Below, piece by piece: positions 11,740 to 23,795 of a DNA stretch of 64,000 nt. Source of the DNA: Sipunculus nudus (Eukaryota > Annelida > Sipuncula > Golfingiida > Sipunculidae); NCBI GenBank assembly GCA_026874595.1, contig CM049317.1:19429882-19493881 (forward strand). The letters are read 5' to 3'. Under the pieces are notes generated by a model. That model made no database searches and was not told the DNA's origin. It worked only from the letters and a program-made list of their open reading frames with translations. The number at the start of each line of letters is the position of its first letter. Positions within the stretch are counted from its first letter, which is position 1. The position numbers and the translations under genes were made by a program.

Positions 11740-12800
11740 CTCGGGGAAAAACCCAAAAGTTTGCTGTACATTTTATTTGACATTAATTATCAGATTAATA
11801 GATATAATTGATAATTCAATGCCACGTACAGTGGAATATCAAAGTTATTCAATATATCGTATTACATATACATCCATCATTCAATTTTGTGGAACAATTC
11901 CTTCTTAAATGTCTTTAAACAACAAATGACAAAAGAAATTTACCTTACTAGAACTTATCACGGGTAATCAACCATGATCTGATGAGCGTCCATGGCAGCC
12001 GGCATGAGAGTGCAGCAGGTGGCAGATTTCTATCGCGAATGGTGGCCTTGGAACATCGGGTGGCCTCACTCCACATGGTGGCCTTGGAACCTCGGGTGGC
12101 CCCAGGCCACCAGCCCGCTTTGCACCCTTCTCGATCTGTTTTCTTCCGCCAATATCGTAAAAAGTTCCGTGAAAGAACACGGAATTCAGACTTTATTTTG
12201 TTTGTATACTTTTTTCCTATAAGAATACCACAGGTATGCTTCTGTATACCCTGGTAACCTAAGGACACCACGTGTATAATGCTGTATACACTGGTGCCTC
12301 ATCGACAACACATGTATAATGCTGTATATTATAGTATCCTAGGGATATCCTAGGTATGATGCTGTGTATCCATGTGGCCGTACAGTTTTAATCTGTATAC
12401 CCCTGGTGGCCTGAGGAGACCACATGAATAATGCTGTGTATCCTGGTGGCTTATTTGCGGAAGGATCAGATGGAGTAGGGGGTGCACAGTGGGCTGGTGG
12501 CCTGAGGCCACTATGTGTCCCAAGGCCACCATTCACAATAGTAATTTTCCACCTGCTGAGCGTGCATATTGGAGTTGGAAAATGGCGTTGTGCGCCAGTC
12601 TCTATTATTGGCTGAGGGCGATCATAGAGCGGGGTACCAGTCAAGTCATTTGGTGCACAATTCCACGGAAATATATTTTGCCGTTTCCATGGTAAAAATA
12701 CCGGCGGATGCCGGAAAGACAGATGCCTGGTCAATAACTGAAGCCAGAAACCAGTACTGGGTGAAGCGGAAACGTACTTAATGGATATGGAATATAGGGG
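11740..12800 (+). repeat. Unclassified interspersed element, copy 1, with internal expansion
   Basis: Bases 11740-12020 are collinear with 22350-22650, and the 'ggagttggaa...ggcgttg..cgcc.gtctctat' block at 12572-12655 matches both arms of the element at 22200-22740. Between them lie 'ggtggcc' repeats (12040-12120) and a 40-bp minisatellite. Open frames on both strands across it are by-products of the repeats. Confidence 0.55.
12231..12450. repeat. 40-bp minisatellite, about 5 units
   Basis: The core 'gctgtat' recurs at 12281, 12321, 12361 and 12433 with close relatives at 12239 and 12391. The spacing is almost exactly 40 bases. The unit includes 'ctggtggcctgaggacacca' and 'catgtataat'. Confidence 0.75.
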
Positions 12801-15290
12801 ATTCTTAATATTCCTCATGAATAATTAATCAGCTAGCGAAAGCGAGGCTTACTGGGAATAACAAGGAGCACGTGCTCACTCACCATGGCTATGTACAGCA
12901 ACACAGACCTGTCAGTTGTTCCATTTATCCACTTCAAATTTGTAAATGCTTACATACAAATTTTGTTAAAAGCATCTGGAAAGAAGTATATAACCCAAAG
13001 GAATCTGCTGCTATGAGCACAATGTGAACCCGACTTGTAAGGGAGGTACTTTCCAGTGACTCTTAACATAATAAAGTTAAAGACCCTTGGGCTCACATCT
13101 ACTTGGCTCTACGGTCTATGCTAGCTATGAATCAAACCACAGGATGCCATTAATTGCCCGAGGTCAATTAAAATATCAAGATATACAAGTGTCGGGCACA
13201 GGTGCTGACTGATACACATTCCAGACGGCACAGAATGAGGTGGTCTGTGCATGGTTCCTCTGATTGTGTACATTAATACTAAGTTTCTTGTTTCATGTAC
13301 AGTAGGCACCGAGAGACACACACATCAAAACACTTTCGGCAGTACGCTGCTTATACTGCCATTATGAAATCATTAACTTAATAAAGACTAATAAAGCATA
13401 AATGAAACATGTCTGCCTCTGTGATTGTTAAAAGTGTTCTGAAATAAAATTATGAAATGTTTTCTATTCACAAGCCTATTAAAAATATAGATGTAGGTAT
13501 GCTGTATCTGGCACCAATAGAAAATACACTGTATTTTTAGTGACATAACCAACACATAGCTGTCAATTGAAACACTATGTCACAGGTCATTTAAAAAAAT
13601 ATATCGCTCCTCATTAGATAGTGATATGGTGAGTTCCTGGGCATGGCAAGGATTATATTAGTGCATGGGCAGAAACAGAATTTTATAAATGACACCTTTT
13701 TCCAGCAAGACTTTACATAATTTGAGAAAAAAATATAAAAATATGTAAGGTATGAATTATGGAATAATATATTCATTTTAATTAATGCTCAACACTTCAC
13801 CAGCTCCACACCTTTTAACTCAGGTTAGTTCCTTCAAAAATTCTTTATAAATCGAATATGAAAAGTAATGTGTCATATACTAAAACTTCATATTTGTTAT
13901 GAATAAAGAGTTAAAATATACTGACGGCGTGTCCTACAGCTGTGTGACATAAACTGCATTGACAAACAATGGAAACGGTGACACAAGAATTGCATGAGTT
14001 AAATATTCTTTAAATTGCAGTGGGTCTAGGCTGGTCATGTGGGGATATATCTATAATTGTTTCGCAATCATGTAATTTAAGGGTCTTAAAGCTATCCACA
14101 GATGCCATCTTAGAGGGCCTCAAGTAAAAATGAGATAAAATGATGACATTAAGTTTTGGTAATATAAAATGTAAGCCCCTTCAACCAATTGAGACATACC
14201 AATGTATCTATTATCTATAAACCAGTAAGGGGATCAATGCTTGGCTGGTAAAAACTATATGCAGATCTTTGCTAAATGTCACCATCAAGTTAAATATGTT
14301 GGTAGTCTTCTATCATTATTTATTTATGTTATTTATTTATTTTAATAAAGTACAATTAATTGCATGTGTATGGACACAGATTTTGTGAAACAGCACAGTA
14401 TTTTAAAATATCTTGACACGTACATAATAAAAGTAAGGCAAAACAAATGAGGGCATGGACCATGTAAAAATGATATTTTAATATGTGCCTTTATAAATTG
14501 ATACAGATCATTAAAAATCATTGTTCTAAAATGGTTGTTCATTTACTTAATTCTATGAACAAATATAACAAACAGCAGACCAAACCAGGAATATATGAAC
14601 ACACAATCACAAAGAGTCCCTCATCCAGATGTATGAATTAATTAGTAATTTCCACTGTTTCTTTCTACCTGGATCACTTATGAAAACTAATGAAAAATCA
14701 AATCTGATGTCCAATTAGTAAATGAGTAGGATGAAGATACAGAATAGGCTGTGACACGACCTGCCTTGCTGAGCTAAACTGTATCAGCACATGTGTTACT
14801 GCTGTGACAAGTGAGCACGTGTCTTTGTTATTCCCCATTGGCCTCGCTTTGGCCTCTGGTATGTGTGGCATGCATAGAATTTAAGAGTCCCCTATGGGGT
14901 CAACAAAGTTCTAGTGTTGAATCAGATGCGATCTGTGCTGGGATGCCAGACAGTAGCCCGACTAATTGGACTCTTATAAAGCAATAAAGTCTCGGTGCCA
15001 AATACTTCACACTCAGACAAACGTTGATACGTTTCCCGAATCCAAGTGAATGATTCAGCATGGCATGTGTGGCATTTAACTGATGAGCTGTGCGGAGTGT
15101 ATATACCCGTGCGTAAGTGATCACTGGGGCGTTTCTGCATTTTTGTGTCAGCAGGTCTTTTTCCGGGATACAGGTTACATCTGGTGATGTAAAGGAATCT
15201 GTGTGTTTGGGTGTTGTAGATAGCTTCTGTTTGTACATGTATGTTAATGAACGTTCTCCCCTTATAATAGATGAAGGACACGGGCAAGAT
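12801..15290. other. Intergenic or intronic stretch, nothing recognised
   Basis: Scattered open frames of 60-120 codons occur on both strands, notably on opposite strands at the same place near 14900-15290. None shows a recognisable domain or clear splice boundaries. Confidence 0.4.
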
Positions 15291-15295
15291 TTGCA

Positions 15296-15296
<1 letters not shown>

Positions 15297-15346
<50 letters not shown>

Positions 15347-15390
15347 TTATATATATTTATATATATCTATATATATTTATATATATATAT
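15297..15390. repeat. (TA)n microsatellite
   Basis: A dinucleotide run with a few interruptions. Apparent YIYIYI proteins here are artefacts. Confidence 0.95.
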
Positions 15391-15557
15391 GTCATACTGG
15401 TCTGAGGAGTGCCGTACAACGGTACGAAACTAATTAGTCAACACGATGCTTACATGCAATCGTTTGATTCCTTGCACATAATATATATATTGATACGCTA
15501 TGGTTTTACCATAGAGCACTTTGCCATCAGTGCATTGCCAACAGCCTAGAAAGAACA

Positions 15558-15561
<4 letters not shown>

Positions 15562-15646
<85 letters not shown>
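15562..15646. repeat. Compound (TA)n(GA)n microsatellite
   Basis: A TA run to about 15612 is followed directly by a GA run. The same TA-then-GA junction recurs at 32984-33076 and 61418-61502. Confidence 0.95.
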
Positions 15647-16248
15647 TTAAAAGACTACTAAGATGACAAAGTAACTATCTTTGTCGAAGACTGGACTGAA
15701 AAATCTCGATGGAGAAAGCGTATATTATTGTCTTTATTATTGTATAACACCACGCCTCTAACATCTATTTTTTATTGACGGTTTAAGTGAATGACAAGTA
15801 TTCATGCGAGGTGTATGGAGTGACGTACTCTTATTACCTTAGATAAGGAATTAACACATTTTTTTGTACAGTCGCATGTAAACTTGTATCAGCTGTCAAT
15901 GCGTAGCCTCATTTTATGATATCCGACTTAGTAGAATGCAATATGATGAATAACCATGGACTAAAGACTTAAGTATGGGTGAAAGTACAACCTCTTAATT
16001 GTTTACCGTCGGAGACCTCATGCAAAAAGCAGTATACGCACATATCATATTACATGCAATCTGGTAACTAGAGCCATTTCAGTCAAACAAAATAACAAGT
16101 CGCAGTATGCCAAGAGTATAGAGTACTGTCGCAGCAGTTGGCTAACTGGGCCAACAGCCCTATTTGTGACACAATCACAGGACGATAACTCAGAGCACTG
16201 CCAAAAACGCGCGGAAGGTTTACTGTGCCCTCCATCCTGTTGGAGTCA
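15647..16248. other. Stretch without recognised features
   Basis: Nothing recognised. Confidence 0.4.
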
Positions 16249-16431
16249 CAGGGGCGGATCTAGGAATAAGGAAAAGGAGGGGTCCAACCCAGGAGGACTA
16301 ATGAAAACCCTGAAAAAAGTCCCCATGTCAGGTAAAAGGGGGGAGGTCCAGGCTTGAAACATGGTTGCGGCACCTGAAAGGGGGGGGGGGGGGTCCGGAC
16401 CCCCTGTACCGCCGGATCCTCTTCTGAATCA
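16249..16431. mobile_element. GGGGCGGATC-ended MITE, copy 1
   Basis: The left end is CAGGGGCGGATC. The interior shares 'aggagg(a)ctaatgaaaa' with the copies at 21820 and 30559, and a G-run of 14 sits near 16381-16394. The right end near 16418-16431 (GGATCCTCTTCTG) is a degraded version of GGATCCGCCCCTG. No clear target duplication. Confidence 0.55.
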
Positions 16432-16883
16432 GCTAGAAAAACGTCACTCTGCTCCCTTACCAAAATAACTACAGCAAAGCAGGTGTATGATTCATTTGTT
16501 ATCCTGATGAAATCCCCTAAGGAAACAGGCGTTCTGCTTTAGTCATAGCTAACCTTGTATACCAATAGTCATAAGACCTGGTTGGATCAGCACAACACAG
16601 TAGGCCCTAGTAGCAGACTTACATTTTTATTCTTTACTAGATACATCTTCAAGCAGGAGGCTTCAGCTTTTCTACCGCAGCTAAATACCCTACCCCTATT
16701 TATACCTTGTCGTTGACCTGGGCATGGTCTGAATTCTGATTCAGTGCCATGGCATGCATGTTCAAGTTTTAATTCACAATACATAATGGTAATTTCATTT
16801 GGTTATTGCTACATGAATCATGATAAAAATCCCAGTCATTATAATTAATTGCATAGTTCGTGCAAATTAATGTAAAGATAATT

Positions 16884-16886
<3 letters not shown>
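16432..16886. other. Stretch without recognised features
   Basis: A minus-strand frame at 16587-16784 is Cys-rich in part but has no domain I recognise. Confidence 0.35.

Positions 16887-16948
<62 letters not shown>
16887..16948. repeat. (TA)n microsatellite
   Basis: A pure dinucleotide run of about 62 bases. Confidence 0.95.
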
Positions 16949-16952
<4 letters not shown>

Positions 16953-17758
16953 GTATGATATCATCACCAGATGCTGACATGCCAACTCGTGGTTAAGAAA
17001 ATTGTATGATGGTGCATGTATTGTGTAGAAACGAAGTAAATGATAACTAATGTGACAACCAGAGCATCCTGGAAACCCCTATATAGCAGCCAGTAAGTGT
17101 GGGTAACTGCCAATCATGAAATAATCAGTATATATCTTCTATATAATATCTTCAGTATATAGATGTCAGATATCGGAAGTGGCCCCTTTAAATGTTTGTG
17201 CGGAACAAAAAATTATAATGTATCCCATTAACATTTTACAAAACCTGTCTGATATTCGCGACTACAGTATACATATTTCCCGTAGGAAGAGTTAACCTAG
17301 GCGGAGGTATGCGTTCTAGTGAATGTCAGTCTAGTTTATTATGAATGTGTTACATGCCTCATGGTGTCAGGGCCTCCGTATTACCAAACCTTAAAACATT
17401 AACCGACATGGCTTACGTCAACCCATGATAACCACTGATATGAGGAGCACTCAGCACTGAGTAATGTAATTTTAAATCGTTGTGGTAATCTCGTTAACCA
17501 CATGGGGCTTTTCTTGATTTTGGCCTGGTAGCCCGTCTTGGCAGAATCGGTCGATCAAGTGTGACTTCTTACAACTTTGCACAATAATAACAAATATAAC
17601 ACTTTCTTTTGTATTAATTTGATACAATGCTTTATGATGATAATGTGATGTTTACATAGTTAAGCTTAACATTAAAAATTATCAATCGATGCCTTTTGCA
17701 CAAATCTCTAATACATATAAAGAAAATCTGCTTAATCCTGTTAATGTGGTCTTTTATT
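16949..17758. other. Stretch without recognised features
   Basis: Nothing recognised. Confidence 0.4.
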
Positions 17759-18076
17759 AAGTGATGTAGTCGAGTCCACACAATCCGTGTCCAAGTGTAA
17801 GTTCGAGACCAAGCTTTTCGAGTCCATGTCCAGGCTACTCGAGTCCAAATCCGAGTCCTTGAGGTTTGAGTCCATCTTATTTTAGTACGGGTCTTCTTGA
17901 ATTCTATTTTTGGTAATATAATGGTAATAGTTTCGCATGTATATTGAATTAAAATGGCGCGGTAGTTTGTGACAGGGCTTCTTCTGGACTCGAGATAGAC
18001 TTGGTCCTATTTCTCGAGTCCTCACATTCGAGTCCGAGTACAAGTCCAAAGTCTGGTACCGACGCCATCATCACTG
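17759..18076. mobile_element. hAT-type MITE with internal GAGTCC repeats, copy 2
   Basis: It has the same architecture as 10913-11160. It starts (C/A)AGTGATGTAGTC, ends ATCATCACTG, and is filled with degenerate GAGTCC hexamers on either side of an AT-rich centre. Flanks CTTTTATT and CTTCTGTA match at five of eight positions, consistent with an eroded 8-base duplication. Confidence 0.55.
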
Positions 18077-18599
18077 CTTCTGTATTAAATCCAAGGACAT
18101 AAATTATTCTTTTGGTTCTGTTGATGGATAAATCCATTAATTTTAACATCCCTGAATCTGTTGAAAAACAAAACAACATGATCCTATGTCACAAAGCTTT
18201 CTGTTATTGCTATTTCAAATCCGCTGTCTGTTTGTTCTCGCTAGGTACTATTTCCGTTTCTGTGGGCCCCAGGATATTCATAAAGCAGCCAAAGCGCTGA
18301 CGTCATATCTCGTCGTGGATGCAGATATAAGTCGGCTAAATGCAAGGTTTTTGTAAGTGGCCTGTTAACATTAATATGATGGCACATCGTATGCAGTGTC
18401 ACGGAAAATTACATGTCAAACATGGGTGTATCTATAACGCCCCTGTCAGTGTGATGAATGATAACTAATTTACATGTTACTTTATATAAGAAACGGACGT
18501 ATGATGTATATATATACTATAGGTCTCTATGTACAAACCATGTAAATATTATGTGACTTCTTCTACCAATAAAAATACAACATTTACACCCCTCATTAA
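18077..18599. other. Stretch without recognised features
   Basis: Nothing recognised. Confidence 0.35.
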
Positions 18600-19120
18600 A
18601 AAAATGATTTTTTTTTTCAAAATATGGGTTCTGTGCTCAAGTTTGAAGCCAGTCTGTCAACCAAATTATCATCCGTTTACTAAATTGTGGGGTCCTGTGA
18701 CTTTAACCTTTGACCTCATGACCCCAGAATCGAAAGGTACTGCCATAATTGGTGGGCCATAAACCAATCAAGTTGAAACCAATATGTTTATCAAAACGGG
18801 AGTTATCATTCAGAAAAAAAAAATATGCGGACAGGTGACCACAGTTACCTTTTAACTTGTACCCCCAAATCAATCAAAATCATATCCTATTTGCAAGTCA
18901 CCTATATGTGCTAAAATAAAGCTTTGGGATAAAAAGGTTGGCTTAAAATGCACCAACAATCTTTCTAAATAAGTTGGTTCTGTGATCTTTGACCTCATGA
19001 ACCAAAAATCAACAGTCTTCTTGCTTATGATTTGGGCCATATATAATTCAAGTTTGAAATCGATCCAAATCGATTTGTCAATCAAAGCTGGAGTTATTAT
19101 CAAGAAACAAATTATAGACA
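18600..19120 (+). repeat. TGACCT interspersed repeat, copy 6
   Basis: It has 'cctgtgactttaacctttgacctcatgacccc' near 18695 and a second, weaker block near 18980. The GGACGG tail is missing. Confidence 0.6.
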
Positions 19121-19279
19121 AGGGTTGTTTTTGGAGGCAAAAACAATAGGATGTCTCCCCTCCCCAGTGCAGGTTTGTAAATATGCTTAGCAATAGACAT
19201 TGACATGTTGGATAGTTTTGCAAGAACTAGTTTGGTGGAGAGCGTATGATATACATAGACATGAAGGGAGTAAATTCAG

Positions 19280-19945
19280 ATTACTTCAAAAGTCACAGCG
19301 TTCACAAATAATTTCTGTTCTGGCTGATTTGACCTTTAAGATCCATGTCAAGGACATCATTGTTCGGGCTCTACGAGGAACTTGATAAAACAATTATTGT
19401 TTCAAATTTGAGTAAAATCAATGGGATACTTCATAAGTTATGGGGCTCACAGACATTTTAAATTTCATCCGATTTAACCTTGATGTTGAAGGCCAAGGTC
19501 ACTGATTTTTTAACTTGCCCGAGATATTTGCTGAGACATTTTACAAGTTGAATTCAGAATCATGAAAATATGTCTAGGGGTACAAAAGTTCTAGCGTTCA
19601 AAATTATATACATTCTGACTAATTTGACCTTGACTATCCATGTCAAGGTCACCAGTTTTAGAGCTCCTCATAAATCTTGATTTAAACAATGTTTCAAATA
19701 TAAAGAAAAATATGTACTACTTCTTAAGTTATGGGGTTCATAAATTATTCTAGTTCGGTCTATTTGACCATGATGTTGAAGTTCAAGGTCAGCGTTTTTC
19801 CAACTTGTCTGAGATTTGGGTAGAGACAATTCACGGGTCAATATTTCATGAAAATATATTAAATGGTTAAAAAGTTATAAATTCACAAACAATAATAAAT
19901 TATATCTGTTCCGGTTGATTAAACCTTGAAGACACATATTCTTAT
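19280..19945 (+). repeat. About 295-bp tandem repeat, 2.3 units
   Basis: The phrases '(g/a)atttgacctt' at about 19325, 19620 and 19917, 'atgtcaaggtcac' and 'cttaagttatgggg(c/t)tc' recur at a spacing of 295-297 bases. It shares the 'gaccttga' vocabulary with the interspersed family but is arranged in tandem. Confidence 0.65.
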
Positions 19946-20930
19946 AACACGGCTTCTTTGCCTCCGTTCCCTCGCATAAAATTATGCCATAAACAGCAAG
20001 GACCGGGGGACTCTCTTATGCTTCTATTATCGCCTACAGGGTTTGTTTATGTGTCGAGTGCCTGCAGTTTTGTGTCTCCGAAAACATGTTTATATCATAT
20101 AACATATTCCTAGATAATGTGGGGTCTTTTATAATCCGGGCTTTCAGGTTCATGAATATACACACAAGTGTTGCAAACCTCTGTAGTTAACAGCTGTAAA
20201 TTTCAGCTTCAGGCAGTAACGACGTTTTTTTCAACCTCTGAGCAAACCTGAAAAGGACCAGTTACACTGATTTTGGAACTTCGCCTATCATATATATTAC
20301 AACAGGTTATTCAGTGTGTGAGGAAAGAGGTATAAATACACAATCATGAACCCTTGAGGAAAAACACCTTTTTATCAAATTGGAAATAATAAATAATTAA
20401 GTGCAATTTCCTTCAAGTACAAATGTGGCGGTGTTTTATTTATTTGCAAACAATCAAATGAGCCGATAAAAATTGGTGTATATCAAATAGATAATCATAC
20501 GGAACAAAACCCTGTGGATTCTTCATTTCCATGCTCTAATGAAGCTTAATTAACATATATTATATAATGTTTATAATGTGGTTTTACTAAACGGCATGGT
20601 GTTCAGTGTAGATTTGAATATACATTATATATTTTGATATTAATTCCAACTTTTTATAATGTGACATCTCTACAGTTTCATACAGAATGGTATAATATTC
20701 ATGGTAGAAAACAAAGATGTAACAAAATGGATAAAGCTAAATGTATTATCTTGTAACATATTCAGATATATATTACTTGAAACCAAACATAGATTACTAG
20801 CCCTGTCTGGGCTTTATTATTTACGTTTACTACTAAAATGCTCAAATTAAAACGTGATTCCATGCACCGAAAGACGTAACTCAGTACCCGCTCTTGAAAC
20901 TAAAGCCCTTTAAAGTCCGCATGGGGAATT
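19946..20930. other. AT-rich stretch without recognised features
   Basis: Nothing recognised. Confidence 0.4.
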
Positions 20931-20936
20931 CCTAAT

Positions 20937-21001
20937 ATTTGCATATTGGGGCGTCACAAGGCTCTTGACGATTCCAACGTATTTGCATATCTAGCCGTCA
21001 C
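20937..21001 (+). promoter_or_regulatory. Paired octamer plus GTCAC motifs
   Basis: ATTTGCATAT occurs at 20937-20946 and again at 20981-20990, each followed within about 17 bases by a (G/C)CGTCAC sequence, so a 44-base unit is repeated once. ATTTGCAT is the octamer bound by POU/Oct factors, and TGACG/CGTCA resembles a CREB half-site. A TATA-like CTATAAGA lies at about 21024. No gene is recognised immediately downstream, so regulatory function is inference. Confidence 0.3.
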
Positions 21002-21267
21002 ACCTCATGTGAATGGCATCGTTGCTATAAGAATGGTAACCGCGGTCCCATAGGCAAAAGACAGCCCGACAGCATGGAAACATTAGCACTGAAATAATAT
21101 AATGATTTCAAGAAGTCCATATACATGGGCCTTTTTGTCCTGTGATATACCTCTGCTGTTCGAACATATGCGGTCCAAAAGGCCCAATGTAAGTGCAATG
21201 TAGACACTATCGCAACGATTTCGTAATGTGTTCAAGTTGCACTTGACAGTCTTGCCACTGTAAAGTT

Positions 21268-21676
21268 CAGTGGCGTCAATTTTTCTTCCAGGGTGGGGGG
21301 GATGATTTTGTATATGCATATACACACACACACATATATATATTCCCTTTTCAGCATGTCTGAGTGACATATTCATCTATATATATATATATATAATTAT
21401 TATATATACGTAATATTTTAAATAATTATAATGTTTTAGAAAATAAGTTATTTTGTGAATTCTAAGCAAGGTTTAGATATAACATTATTTAGTAAATAGA
21501 TCCAACGTCTTTAATTCTATTTATTAATATATTTTATTTGCAATATTATAATATTATTCTCTGAAAAGTGGGGGGGGGGGGGGATGATTACATTGACCAT
21601 CCCCCCCTTGCCAAAAAGTGGGGGGTATATATACCCCCCACCCCCCCCCCCCCCCCCCCCTATATTGACGCCCCTG
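21268..21676. mobile_element. hAT-type MITE, CAGTGGCGTCAAT family, copy A
   Basis: The ends are CAGTGGCGTCAAT (21268-21280) and ATTGACGCCCCTG (21664-21676), inverted with one mismatch. The flanks are identical: GTAAAGTT at 21260-21267 and 21677-21684. That perfect 8-base duplication identifies a hAT-superfamily insertion and suggests it is not very old. Inside are G- and C-runs, an AT-rich core and a 'gattacattgaccatcccccc' block shared with 26250-26699. There is no transposase frame. Confidence 0.85.
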
Positions 21677-21819
21677 GTAAAGTTGCCAACACGCAGCGCA
21701 GATCTTCGTGATTTTTTCAGCCAGCGTTATATGTATTGTAGTTCGACTGCGTTCGTCGCGTGTGCACCTGAATATCTCACGCTGATTGGCTGGGCTAGCA
21801 GCGGCTTCAGACAAAATAT

Positions 21820-21927
21820 TCCGGCCTTGACCTCCACCTTTTCCAGACCTGGGGACCTTTTTTTAGGGGTTTCATTAGTCCTCCTGGATTGGACCCCCCC
21901 TTTTCCTAAATCCAGGATCCGCCCCAG
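21820..21927. mobile_element. GGGGCGGATCC-ended MITE, right half
   Basis: 'tttcattagtcctcctgg(a)ttgg' and the end 'ccaggatccgccccag' match the right half of the copy at 30559-30762. The left end was not found, so this is a truncated copy. It begins about 150 bases after the neighbouring hAT MITE. Confidence 0.6.
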
Positions 21928-22199
21928 GCTAGTGATACTTTTTTTAGAAAGGTCTGCTTTGAAAAGCGATTTTTGATAAACGGTGACACACAGAGGCTGA
22001 CGGTCACCTAAATAGGAATATCAAAAGCCAACTGGAACCCCGAAATAGACGGTTACTTAATGAACCATAAGCTGGTTTTGAAAAATATTCTCGGATAGAC
22101 CACTTATAATTCCTAACGTCACAGGAAAAGCCCTTAGTTCAGCGAGGCGGTGATTTGTGGCGCTGACCGTCCTGAGCTGACTTGAGTTTACCAGTCGAT

Positions 22200-22740
22200 G
22201 AAAAAGTCGGCCAGAAAGTGGACTGGTACCCCGCTCTATTATGGCATCGCTGCTCTATCATAGAGACGGGCGTACAACGCCATTTTCAAGACTCCCGGCA
22301 GATTGGTTCCAACTCCAATGTGATTTATATATGATAAAAATAAGCAGTTCGTTTGCTCAGAGGATTTTTGTTTAAAGTTAACTGTACATTTAGTGTGACA
22401 TTTATCTATGAGGCTAATAGATATTGGTAATAAACCAATGCAACGTACAGTGTAATATCAAATATTCAGTATATCGTATCATTTATACATCCATCTTTCA
22501 ATTTTTGTGCAACAACTCATTTTTCAATGTCTGGAAACTAAAAATAACTAAAGATAAGTAATTTTATAAGAAACCAGCTAGGATCGCGTTAACGTCCATT
22601 ACAATCGGTATGAGCGTTCAGACTGGAGTTGGAACCAGTCTACAGGTAAGTCAGGTGGGAGTACTAAAGAAGGCGTTGTACGCCTGTCTCTATGCTTGGC
22701 TGAGGGCCATAATACTTTAAAAAATAGAATTGTACATCTT
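22200..22740. mobile_element. Unclassified fold-back element, copy 2
   Basis: The reverse complement of 22205-22325 (ggagttggaacca, aatggcgttgtacgcc, gtctctat, agagcggggtaccagt) matches 22620-22735 in direct orientation over about 100 bases. The centre (22350-22600) matches 11740-12020. The arms look about 80 percent alike by eye. The family is unknown to me. Confidence 0.55.
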
Positions 22741-23165
22741 CAAATATGCATAAATCTAATGAGTATCTATTGTACTCTTTAGTATATACCTAAAACCATT
22801 CAATCATGTAATAAAGGAAAAGGTTATGGGCCTAAGAGTTATACTTAAGGATACATTTGATAAACAAAAATGTGTTAATGTAATTTATGATTCTACAAAT
22901 AGTTTAAAAATATGGGAAAAAATGAGCTAAATATAAAAGTATAACATGTAAAACGTGATATGCACGGGAATAAAATTTATAGAATGCTCGAAACTTTTAT
23001 GGCAATACATCACTTTGTTGGCACAATTAAATGTGTACTTTAATCATAGTAACCCCTTGTGATAAAATGTAATTCCTAGATAAGAAGCAAAAGTACAGAA
23101 TAATAATGAATTAAAAAAGGGAAAATTATAAAATTCATCTAGTTTATGCATCCTATATTTTGTGC

Positions 23166-23178
23166 GGGGGGGGGGGGG
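23166..23178. repeat. G13 homopolymer
   Basis: A G-run that is not inside a recognised MITE. Confidence 0.9.
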
Positions 23179-23309
23179 ATGCAGAGGGAAAGCCAAGCTA
23201 AGCTGGGTCAAGTCGAGGCCTAGCAAAGCTAAGCCCCCTAGAGTTTGGAGTGATTACATAACACAGGTGAGGGCTCCATTACCCACTACATACCACTGCT
23301 GAACTAGGC

Positions 23310-23795
23310 GATATATATATATACCTGAGTCTCTAGCTTCAGCAATTCTCATGTGAAATGGCTAAAATATTTTCTGATTTTTTTTACAAAGTGCATTATG
23401 TTCGAGCCTATAACATCAAGAATGTACGCAATACTGACCTATTTTCTAGTATGAAAATAGCAAATGTATAGAGTTATGTGTATACTAAAACTGATAAAAT
23501 TCAGTGGTTTTGATATTAGGCAGTCTTGAAGTGTAACAATGGGTTTTTGATGGAAACTGAAGGTTTTCCTTAACATCTCGAAGGATCGAAGACCTAGTGA
23601 CCATATTTTTGGTATGGTAGGAGATTTTTTTATGGTAGGAGATTTTGAGAAAATCTAACTATATGACGAATTTGGATTCGTAAGTCCAACGGTTTCAACA
23701 CCTGCCCTGTTAACGAACAGTACGACGGACGGACGGACAAAGGACCATAACTATAGCCCAGATGACTTATAGTCAGCTGAGCTAACAATTTCAGC
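23310..23795 (+). repeat. TGACCT/GGACGG interspersed repeat, copy 7
   Basis: The tail is well preserved: 'cctgccctgttaacgaacag', 'acggacggacggacaaagga', 'ccataactatagcccagatg' and 'acttatagtcagctgagcta'. The upstream blocks match copy 4. Confidence 0.75.

Noticed and set aside
12339-12818. 159-codon minus-strand frame and overlapping plus-strand frames
   Set aside because: They lie across a 40-bp minisatellite and an interspersed element and are open on both strands by composition.
14900-15290. 112- and 121-codon minus-strand frames
   Set aside because: They overlap each other in different frames and a plus-strand frame, with no recognisable domain or splice sites.
15117-15437. 106-codon frame with a long YIYIYI stretch
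   Set aside because: It is generated by the (TA)n run. The same artefact explains the frames at 26474, 26500, 26940, 27044, 28721, 30687, 30905, 32845, 55207, 55260, 59791 and 61367.
21554-21976. Pro/Gly-rich frames on both strands
   Set aside because: They are produced by the C- and G-runs of the hAT MITE and the neighbouring GGATCC-ended MITE.
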